DNA of 8,035 nt from Alphaproteobacteria bacterium (GTDB lineage Bacteria; Pseudomonadota; Alphaproteobacteria; Sphingomonadales; Sphingomonadaceae), in the NCBI GenBank assembly GCA_028869975.1, contig JAGWQR010000038.1, forward strand, positions 1 through 8,035, given 5' to 3'. The position numbers and the translations under genes were made by a program. This document shows, piece after piece, positions 1 through 6,291 of this stretch. The notes beneath the pieces were generated by a model that did not search any database, was not told the DNA's origin, and worked only from the letters and a program-made list of their open reading frames with translations. Each line of letters starts with the position of its first letter. The stretch's first letter is position 1.

Positions 1-1858
1 CCGGCCGCCTTCATTTTGGCGTTCATCTTGCGCGATTCCTCGACATCGACGGTCACATTCTGCTTGCCATGGATCAGCAGCAGCGGGGTATTGATCTTGT
101 CGATATAGTAGATCGGGGACACCACTTTGAAATCCGGGGCCATGCGCTTCCACGCCGTGCGTGCATAATTTTCCGACGTTGAATTCTCAAACATCTGCTG
201 CGCGCGCGAAAGATCGGCAACGCCCGCAATCGAAATGGCGCAGCTATAGAGATCCGGATCTTTCACAATCCCCCACATCACCGCATAGCCGCCATAAGAG
301 CCACCCATGATACAGGCGCGCTTCGGGTCGGCCAGCCCTTCCTTGACCACCCAGTCGAGTGCATCGGTGACATCATCCTGCATCGCCTTGCCCAGCTCGC
401 CTTCGCCGCGCTTCTCGAAGGCATTGCCATAGCCGGTCGAGCCCCGGAAATTGGGCTGCACCACAACATAGCCACGATTGGCGAGGAACTGCGACCAGTA
501 ATCATAGTCCATCCCGTCACGCGCCCAGGGGCCGCCATGTGGCAGCATGATGACGGGGCGGTTCTTCGCATCCTCGCTCGGCAGGGTGAGTTTGGCTTCC
601 TCCTCCAGCCCGTCGCGCGCCTTGTAGCTGATCATTTTGACCGGTGCGACGCGCTGCCGGCCGATAAGCTCGTTGATTTTGGCAATGGCGTGCAGACTGC
701 CATCGTTCGTGTCAAAATAATAGAGCATGCCGGGCATGTCGGCATCGCTGATCTGTACCAGCATTCTGGTGCGGTCGGCGGTCATACTCAAAATGCTGAC
801 CCGGGCGTCCGGCACGGCGCGGCTGAAGGCGGCCTGAAGCTTGTCCAGCGCCGGATCAAACCAGTGAGCGCCCATATCCTGCCCCAGATTGACCCCCAGC
901 AGCGTAATCCCATCATCGGCCATGATCGGGCTTAACGAGCTTGTCGGTGCTGTATAAATGCGCTTGACCTGCCCACCGGTCAGCAAGTTGCGTTCGTCAA
1001 CCGTGGCATGATTGTTGCCGTCATCGCCCACCACCAGCGCATCATCGCCCCCGGCAAGGAACGCAAATGGTTGGATCAGCCCCTTCTCGGCGTTCAGATC
1101 CACCCGGTCGATCGTGTGGAACATCGTGTCCTTCCCATGCCGGTAATAGAGATAGTCCTTGTGATGATCGTCATCATGTTCATAACCCATGCGGACAACG
1201 CCGCTGGCATCGGCATACCAGTCCGAAACCCCGTCACGATCATCCAGCACGAGAGAAAAATGCCCATTCTCAACATTGATACGATAGACTTTGGGCCAGA
1301 AATCATGCGAAAAATAAACAGATTGCTGCGCGGCAAGCAAGATGTTCGGGGTGCCATCTTTGGCAATCCAGAGAACATCCGAAGCATTCTGGCCTCCAGA
1401 GTCTTGAAGAATAAGCGTAATATGATGGGTTGTGCTGTTAGTGCTGTAAATGCGGCTCGCGTATATCTTGTGTTCTGCGCCAATATCAACCAATTTATCG
1501 GCATAGATGATGATATTGTTATTGCCGACCCAGCTTATTGCATTGATTTCAGTCAGATCGGGGATGGGGACGGCTGTGTTCTTGGCAGATTTGTCGAACA
1601 GATTGATAATCGAAATCACCTGCTGACCGTTAATCCCGAAAATGCCTGCCATTTCGGTGCCATCCGGGGAAAGCGTGGCCTGCTCGACAAAATCAAGCTG
1701 GGCAAAATCTTCGAGCGGAAGTTTGCCCGAAACCGTGCAAACCGGGCTGCGGCCTGGGGTGGCGGCGCATCGCTCTCTGCAACCGGTGCGCCCGCAGCAA
1801 CCGTCACGGGCAGGGCACTCACAAACGCGAGCATAATCAACGATACCAGACAACGCAT
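1..1858 (-). CDS. S9 family prolyl oligopeptidase-type peptidase, frameshifted near N-terminus, C-terminus cut by window edge
   Basis: Likely secreted serine peptidase of the S9 family (beta-propeller plus alpha/beta-hydrolase domain), acting on peptides in the periplasm or outside. ATG 1858 follows an SD-like GGGGGA (1864-1869) and opens a signal peptide (MRCLVSLIMLAFVSALPVTV, cleavage near VAA-GAP). That frame breaks at about 1725-1744; the family sequence resumes one frame over with KLPLEDFAQLDFVEQ and LSPDG and stays open to base 1, about 575 codons. Hydrolase motifs seen: HGGPWARD (516-539), NFRGSTGYG and GGSYGG, whose nucleophile Ser is at 297-299. The catalytic Asp motif reads HGKQNVTVD, with Asn (57-59) where HGKDDxVVP-type relatives have Asp. 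The catalytic His would lie beyond the edge. The gene is 62 bases downstream of the cytochrome bc1 chaperone gene on the same strand. It may be a pseudogene or hold a sequencing error; the family call is firm, activity is not. Confidence 0.88.
1725..1744 (-). other. Probable one-base frameshift in the S9 peptidase gene
   Basis: Reading from ATG 1858, the frame gives a good signal peptide and a Pro/Ala-rich linker ending AAARF, then turns into Arg/Ser-rich nonsense and stops at 1616. The neighbouring frame carries the conserved propeller start (GKLPLEDFAQ onwards) from 1727. In that frame there is no ATG or GTG between a TAG at 1869-1871 and 1727, only a TTG at 1853 without a signal peptide. 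Adding one base in this interval (for example after the GCA codon, giving RFA-x-VSGKLPLEDF) restores one continuous protein. Whether the lost base is real or an assembly error cannot be told from this sequence. Confidence 0.75.
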
Positions 1859-1920
1859 CACATTCCCCCTACGCCAGACTAAGGACAGCCTATCATGCCT
1901 ATTCTTGCGATCAAGCCCGT

Positions 1921-2454
1921 TTAGGAATCGTCCCGGGGTCTTAATGCTCCGGCAAGTAGCCGTTCCCGGTCTGAGCGCATAATTTCTGTGCTCAACCGCC
2001 GGACAGCGTCAACCATATAGTTCAGCGCGAGGGGGGCGGGGGCCGCACCCCGATAAAGGTTACGCACCAGCGCCTCCCCCAGCAGCGCATCATCGCCGAG
2101 CGCATTGCGATAGGCACCGAGCCGCCCGCCGAGCGCCGCCACCATATTGCCGATATGTTTGCCAACCACCAGATCACCCACACCGATCTGGCGTAACTGG
2201 CCGTCCATATCCTCGATAAACACTTCGGTGAGTAGCGCTGTATCCCGCACTCCCGGAGCACCGCTAAGCTCCAGCGCCATCAGCGTCAGCGCCGCTATAA
2301 GCGCCACCATGTCAAACCGGCCATCGAGCGTATCGGGCACCGCGCCCTCAAGATACCAGTGCGGCTTGCGCGCTTCGGCCACAATGGCCGCGTAAAGAGG
2401 GCGCAGGGCATCGCGTGGATCGGTGCGGGATTTACGGGTCAGGCGCGCGAACAT
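1921..2454 (-). CDS. Ubiquinol-cytochrome c chaperone family protein (CBP3/UQCC1-like)
   Basis: A 177-residue protein of the ubiquinol-cytochrome c chaperone family (PF03981). Relatives assist assembly of cytochrome b into respiratory complex III. In bacteria it is expected on the cytoplasmic side of the inner membrane. Recognisable motifs are DPRDALRPLYAAIVAEAR (residues 12-29), the aromatic PHWY (31-34), VPDTLDGRFDMV (39-50), and the signature EDMDGQLRQIGVGDLVVGKH (81-100), followed by the GGRLGAY segment. There is no signal peptide. The length is normal for the alphaproteobacterial form. ATG 2454 is chosen because it places the Arg-rich MFARL start where relatives begin; no strong SD is visible before it. 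It is divergent from bamE across 99 bases and lies upstream of the S9 gene. Function is inferred from family identity, which is secure. Confidence 0.92.
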   Translation of the reverse strand: MFARLTRKSRTDPRDALRPLYAAIVAEARKPHWYLEGAVPDTLDGRFDMVALIAALTLMALELSGAPGVRDTALLTEVFIEDMDGQLRQIGVGDLVVGKHIGNMVAALGGRLGAYRNALGDDALLGEALVRNLYRGAAPAPLALNYMVDAVRRLSTEIMRSDRERLLAGALRPRDDS

Positions 2455-2481
2455 CGTCTTGTCATAACAGCGGCAATCGAC

Positions 2482-2510
2482 TTGCGCCAGTTGCGTGATG
2501 CGCCTAATGC
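2482..2510 (+). promoter_or_regulatory. Possible sigma70-type promoter for bamE
   Basis: In the 99-base divergent gap there is TTGCGC (2482-2487), a 17-base spacer, and TAATGC (2505-2510), 43 bases before the bamE ATG. Spacing is ideal but both hexamers are imperfect, so this is only a candidate. No comparable pair was convincing for the minus-strand chaperone gene. Confidence 0.25.
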
Positions 2511-2514
2511 ACGC

Positions 2515-2542
2515 GGCAGGACTGCCGGATGGCGCTGGCAGT
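2515..2542 (+). repeat. GGCAG / CTGCC / GGCAG dyad set just before the bamE ribosome binding site
   Basis: GGCAG (2515-2519), a two-base gap, CTGCC (2522-2526), then GGCAGT (2537-2542), which pairs exactly with ACTGCC (2521-2526). The middle arm can pair with either side, giving a short quasi-palindrome upstream or a 6-bp stem with a 10-base loop that abuts the GGAG ribosome binding site (2543-2546). This could be an operator or a leader hairpin, or chance in GC-rich DNA. Confidence 0.35.
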
Positions 2543-2553
2543 GGAGTGTGACT

Positions 2554-3048
2554 ATGACGGGCATATCAAGCCAGGGATGGCGGGTGGTTGGTGCACTTGG
2601 CGCTTTTGCGCTTTTGGCGGGGTGCGCGCATATTCCCGGGCACCAGGGCTATATCAATGAAGCGGATTTGACCAACAGCATCAAGCCGGGGGTTGATAAC
2701 CGGGATTCTGTGGCACGCACGATGGGCCGCCCGAGCTTTGAAGGGCAGTTCGATTCGCGCGACTGGTATTATGTCGGGCGCGAAACCAGCAGCTATGCCT
2801 ACAAGCTGCCAACCGTGAAAAACCAGTTGGTGACTCATATCCACTTTGATTCCGCCGGCAATGTTGTTTCTGTGGACAAGGTCGGGATGGCACAGGTCGC
2901 CAATATCAGGCCGATCAAGGACAAAACGCCCACACTGGGCCGCAAGCGCACCTTGCTGGATGATCTGTTCGGCAACATCGGGCAGGTCGGCGCGGTTGGC
3001 GGCGGGCCGGGCACGGCAGACAACCCCAATGGCAATAGCGGGCAATAG
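2554..3048 (+). CDS. bamE: Outer membrane protein assembly factor BamE (SmpA/OmlA lipoprotein)
   Basis: A 164-residue lipoprotein of the BAM complex, which folds beta-barrel proteins into the outer membrane; BamE binds BamD and helps stabilise the complex. The signal peptide ends in a lipobox LAGC with the lipidated Cys at residue 24. The SmpA/OmlA domain spans about residues 32-108, with the typical helix-turn segment (DLTNSIKPGVDNRDSVARTM), the GRPSFEG turn, the DWYYVGRE strand, and the FDSAGNVVSVD strand near the end. ATG 2554 is chosen because it has GGAG seven bases upstream and gives a complete lipoprotein signal; the frame is open further upstream but that extension is not plausible. 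The C-terminal 25 residues are Gly/Asn-rich and probably disordered. It is divergent from the cytochrome bc1 chaperone gene, and the dsbD-type gene follows after 45 bases, possibly on one transcript. Confidence 0.95.
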   Translation: MTGISSQGWRVVGALGAFALLAGCAHIPGHQGYINEADLTNSIKPGVDNRDSVARTMGRPSFEGQFDSRDWYYVGRETSSYAYKLPTVKNQLVTHIHFDSAGNVVSVDKVGMAQVANIRPIKDKTPTLGRKRTLLDDLFGNIGQVGAVGGGPGTADNPNGNSGQ

Positions 3049-3093
3049 CCGGTCTGGCGGGATATAAGCTTTTGCAAATAGGTGCCTGAACCC

Positions 3094-5085
3094 ATGCGCA
3101 TGATCCAGTTTGCCGGACGATATTTGATTCTGATTGTTTTACTGTTGCTGCCGGTGCACCTGCTGGCCGACGCTGTGCCGATTGGCGGCACACACCATAT
3201 GAAGGTGGCGCTGGTCGCCGAGACACAGCACCCAGCGCCCGGTAAGGATTTCACGCTCGCAGTGGTAATGACACCCGATCCGGGCTGGCATGGCTACTGG
3301 ATCAATCCGGGCGAGGCGGGCTTTGCCCCGACGCTGAACTGGACATACCCGACCGGCTTTTACGGCACCAACGCCATTCAATACCCGATCCCCGCGCGGT
3401 TGAAGGTGGCGGGCCTGATGAACCATGTGTTCAACGGTGAACATGCGCTGCTTGAGACCGCGCGGCTCGACGACAAAATTGAGCCGGGCACCGCCTTGCC
3501 TTTCAAGCTGCATGTTGATTTGCTGGTCTGCTCGGATAGCGTGTGTGTACCCGAGAGCGACGATGTTGCCCTCAATGTGCGTGCAGGCGACGGCAAACCC
3601 GATCCGGCGCAAGCGGGCAGATTCGATGGGTGGCGGGCGGCGCTGCCACGTGCATTGCCCGAGCAGGCCCATTATCAGGTGCAGGGCGACCGATTGATTG
3701 TGGCGGTGCCCTATCCTGCAAGCGCGCCCGCGCCCGCTGATCCATGGTTGTTTGTAGAACCGATCCGGGGCGGCGATGGCGGCGTCGCACTCGACAGTGG
3801 CGCGGCGCAGAGCTTCCGGCGCACAGGGGACTGGATCGTGATGGAAGGCAAGGCGGCGCAGGGTGGGCTGAACCTGGTGCGCAAGGGCCGCCCGGATGGG
3901 CCGGACTCGCCGGTGGCATTCGATGCTTTGTTAAGCCTTGGAGAGGTGATCGGAGGCAATCCTCAGGGCCTGTCTTTCCATGCTGTGCCGGGGATCGTGC
4001 CTGCTGGCGGGACTCCGGTGGGGGTGCAACCTGTTACGGCAAGCGCCCCCGCCGCCTCTCCCTTCGCGCTGCTGCTGATCCTCGGCGGCGCACTCCTGGG
4101 TGGGTTGATCCTCAACATCATGCCGTGCGTGTTCCCGGTGATCGGGTTGAAGGCGCTCAGCCTTGCCAAGGGCGGCGCGGACGAGCGCCGGATACGCGCC
4201 GAAACGCTCGCCTATACTGCCGGGGTTATGGCGACGACGCTCGCGCTTGGCGGGCTGCTGCTGGCCCTGCGTGCAGGCGGACAGGCGATTGGTTGGGCGT
4301 TTCAGTTGCAAAACCCGTTCATCGTGTTTGTACTGCTGTTGCTGATGGTGGCGATCACGCTCAATCTGCTTGGGGTCTATGAACTGCGCAGCGTGGCGGC
4401 GGGCGATGCGCTCACGCGCAAATCAGGGCTGGCAGGCGATTTCTGGACCGGTGCGCTTGCAGCCTTTGTTGCGACGCCATGCACCGGCCCGTTCATGGCA
4501 GCGGCGCTGGGCGCGGCGCTGGTGCTGCCCACATATCAAGCGCTACTCATTTTTGCCGGGCTGGGGCTGGGGATGTCGCTGCCGTTCCTCGCCATCGGCT
4601 TTATCCCGGCGCTGCGCACTCGTTTGCCCAAGCCCGGTGCGTGGATGGCAACCTTCCGCAAGATCATGGCGATCCCGATGGCGCTGACGGCGCTCGGGCT
4701 GGCTTGGGTGCTGTGGCACGAGCTGGTGCCGTCGGTGTCGACAGCGGGTAGCCTTGAGGCACAACGCTTCTCCACCGCCCGCCTGGCAGAACTTCAGGCG
4801 CAGCACCGCCCAGTGTTCGTCTATTTCACCGCCGACTGGTGCCTGACCTGCAAGGTCAATGAGAAGGCAGCGATTGAAACGGAGGCCGTGCAGGATGCCT
4901 TCAAGGCGCATAATGTTGCTGTGCTGGAGGGGGACTGGACGAATGGCGACCCCGCGATTACGCATTTCCTCACCGATCATGGTCGTTCGGGCGTGCCTTA
5001 TTATCTCTTTTATCCGGCGAGCGGTGCCGCGCCGCAAGAACTCCCGCAAGTGCTGACGGTAGGGGAGTTGAGCGCACTACACTAA
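3094..5085 (+). CDS. dsbD: Thiol:disulfide interchange protein DsbD-type (protein-disulfide reductase), compact membrane domain
   Basis: An inner-membrane electron carrier of 663 residues that passes reducing power from cytoplasmic thioredoxin to periplasmic thiol proteins. After a signal peptide (cleavage near LLADA), an N-terminal periplasmic domain carries the Cys pair VCSDSVCVPE (Cys146, Cys151). A second beta-rich segment follows to about residue 300. The membrane core has Cys345 in NIMPCVFP and Cys463 in ATPCTGP, the pair expected in helices 1 and 4. The C-terminal thioredoxin domain has ADWCLTCK (Cys583, Cys586) and the cis-Pro loop SGVPYYLFY. I count six membrane helices, whereas E. 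coli DsbD has eight; helices 7 and 8 seem absent. ATG 3094 is preferred over GTG 3082 because AGGTG lies nine bases before it. It sits 45 bases after bamE and overlaps the convergent DUF1501 gene by nine bases. ScsB-like naming is also possible. Confidence 0.93.
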   Translation: MRMIQFAGRYLILIVLLLLPVHLLADAVPIGGTHHMKVALVAETQHPAPGKDFTLAVVMTPDPGWHGYWINPGEAGFAPTLNWTYPTGFYGTNAIQYPIPARLKVAGLMNHVFNGEHALLETARLDDKIEPGTALPFKLHVDLLVCSDSVCVPESDDVALNVRAGDGKPDPAQAGRFDGWRAALPRALPEQAHYQVQGDRLIVAVPYPASAPAPADPWLFVEPIRGGDGGVALDSGAAQSFRRTGDWIVMEGKAAQGGLNLVRKGRPDGPDSPVAFDALLSLGEVIGGNPQGLSFHAVPGIVPAGGTPVGVQPVTASAPAASPFALLLILGGALLGGLILNIMPCVFPVIGLKALSLAKGGADERRIRAETLAYTAGVMATTLALGGLLLALRAGGQAIGWAFQLQNPFIVFVLLLLMVAITLNLLGVYELRSVAAGDALTRKSGLAGDFWTGALAAFVATPCTGPFMAAALGAALVLPTYQALLIFAGLGLGMSLPFLAIGFIPALRTRLPKPGAWMATFRKIMAIPMALTALGLAWVLWHELVPSVSTAGSLEAQRFSTARLAELQAQHRPVFVYFTADWCLTCKVNEKAAIETEAVQDAFKAHNVAVLEGDWTNGDPAITHFLTDHGRSGVPYYLFYPASGAAPQELPQVLTVGELSALH

Positions 5086-6288
5086 GTTCAGATCGACCGG
5101 AGCCGCTCCGGGGAATACCCTGTCCAGCCGATCCGCACGCATGCCATAGAGCCGCGATACCACCCCGCCTATCAGCCCGCGATAGTCAGTCAACACCGGC
5201 AGATCACGGCCCTGATTGAGCGTCTGTTGGCTCAGTTGCACCTGCGGTCCTGCCATCCGCCCGCCCTGCACCGCGCCACCGAGCACCCAATAGACGCTGC
5301 CATGGCCATGATCGGTGCCCCGGTTGCCATTTTCATGGAAGGTGCGGCCAAATTCGGACAGCACGATCACCGTGGTGCGGTTCCAGTCAGCGCCCATTTC
5401 CTGTGCATAAGCGGCGAGGCCCGCCCCCAGGTCACCGATTCTGTTTGCAAGTTGCCCGTCTGCCGCACCCTGATTGACGTGCGTGTCCCAGCCGCCGACA
5501 TCGAGAAAGGCGAGGTTGAACCTGTCCTTCATCAGCGCCGCCACCCGCCGCGCCTGCAGTGCAAAGCCGCGTGCGTTGGCGGCACCTCGCCCGGCCTTGC
5601 CCATTTCATCCTGTAAAGAGGTGAAGGCCTGCTCGCGCACCTGGAACCCCTCTTGTACCGATACCGCCGGGGCCAGGCGTTGTGCAGCCGGATTTCGGTA
5701 CATGGCCTCGATGATCGCCTGCTGGCGCGCATCAAAATTGGGCTTGCCAACCGACTGGATGGCCAGATTGGGCACAATCGCGCTGCCATCATGAAAGATG
5801 ATCGGAACATTATTAGAGAACGCAATCGGGCGGCACCCGCCGAGCGCACCCGCCAGCCGCCCCATAAAACCCGAGCGATAATCGCGACTGGCATTGATGG
5901 GCTGCCCCAGCTCGATCGTGTCCTGCGTCTCGAAATGCGAGCGCGACATATCATCGGTGCCCACATAGGGCACGAACGCGATCTGCTTGGCCTGCCACAG
6001 CGGGTAGATGCTCTGCGCCAATGCCGGGTGCAGGCTCCACTGGCCATCCAGCGGCAGCGCCGCTTTGGGGTCATTGGGGTTGGGCCGCGCAATCGCCAGT
6101 GAAGGCCGCGACTGATAGTAAAAATCGCTATACGTGGGGATGACGATATTGGCGGCGTCATACGCTCCGCGCAAAAACACCACGAGCAGGCGCTGGTCGG
6201 TGGCGGGCGCGGCCATCAGCCGGCCCGAGCATGTGAGCGCGCCGGCGCCAAGCGCGGAGGTGAGCAAGGAACGGCGGTCAATCAGCAT
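5077..6288 (-). CDS. DUF1501 domain-containing protein with Tat-type signal peptide
   Basis: A 403-residue exported protein of the DUF1501 family (PF07394), related to the alkaline phosphatase/sulfatase fold; its substrate is unknown. The N-terminus has a twin-arginine signal (DRRSLLTS, Arg5-Arg6, then a hydrophobic run ending LMAAPA), implying export of a folded, perhaps metal-loaded protein. Family motifs in order: FLRGAYDAAN (38-47), SRSHFETQDTIELG (115-128), GGWDTHVNQG (265-274), VLSEFGRTFHENG (309-321) and GTDHGHG (324-330). By analogy with the fold, the Asp/His/Glu residues of the last three are the likely metal ligands. The length is normal and the protein is intact. ATG 6288 starts three bases after the DUF1800 stop, with GGAG inside the end of that gene, so the two are probably translationally coupled. 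The family is certain; the reaction is not known. Confidence 0.95.
   Translation of the reverse strand: MLIDRRSLLTSALGAGALTCSGRLMAAPATDQRLLVVFLRGAYDAANIVIPTYSDFYYQSRPSLAIARPNPNDPKAALPLDGQWSLHPALAQSIYPLWQAKQIAFVPYVGTDDMSRSHFETQDTIELGQPINASRDYRSGFMGRLAGALGGCRPIAFSNNVPIIFHDGSAIVPNLAIQSVGKPNFDARQQAIIEAMYRNPAAQRLAPAVSVQEGFQVREQAFTSLQDEMGKAGRGAANARGFALQARRVAALMKDRFNLAFLDVGGWDTHVNQGAADGQLANRIGDLGAGLAAYAQEMGADWNRTTVIVLSEFGRTFHENGNRGTDHGHGSVYWVLGGAVQGGRMAGPQVQLSQQTLNQGRDLPVLTDYRGLIGGVVSRLYGMRADRLDRVFPGAAPVDLNLV
5097..5111. terminator. Short GC hairpin after dsbD (terminator-like, no U tract)
   Basis: CCGGAG (5097-5102), loop CCG, CTCCGG (5106-5111): a perfect 6-bp stem starting 11 bases past the dsbD stop. 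It lies inside the 3' end of the DUF1501 gene, in codons for its PGAAPV stretch. No T-run follows on either strand, so intrinsic termination is uncertain. It may slow polymerase or be a coding coincidence. Confidence 0.25.
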
Positions 6289-6291
6289 GGT

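Noticed and set aside
1864..1920. Possible promoter (TTGATC, 16 bases, TAGGCT) and a GCCTAT direct repeat before the S9 gene
   Set aside because: The hexamers are weak, the spacer is short and the repeat is only six bases; chance is a sufficient explanation.
1008..1982. Long plus-strand open frame (324 codons) opposite the S9 peptidase gene
   Set aside because: It is codon-aligned antisense to the real frame, where TTA, CTA and TCA codons are rare, so stops are scarce by chance. The product resembles no family I know and the minus strand holds clear S9 motifs.
2359..2553. Upstream extension of the bamE reading frame
   Set aside because: It overlaps the divergent chaperone gene and would bury the lipoprotein signal peptide; ATG 2554 has an SD and a complete signal with lipobox.
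3082..3093. GTG start for the dsbD gene
   Set aside because: No SD precedes it, and its own AGGTG serves as the SD for ATG 3094, which begins a normal signal peptide.
5653..6102. Plus-strand open frame opposite the DUF1501 gene
   Set aside because: It is an antisense shadow of a gene whose motifs run intact from start to stop; there is no credible start signal or recognisable product.
6145..6174. YDAAN in the first DUF1501 motif instead of the more usual YDGLN type
   Set aside because: I recall this variant from a proteobacterial subfamily with similar flanking sequence, so it is probably a subfamily trait and not a defect.
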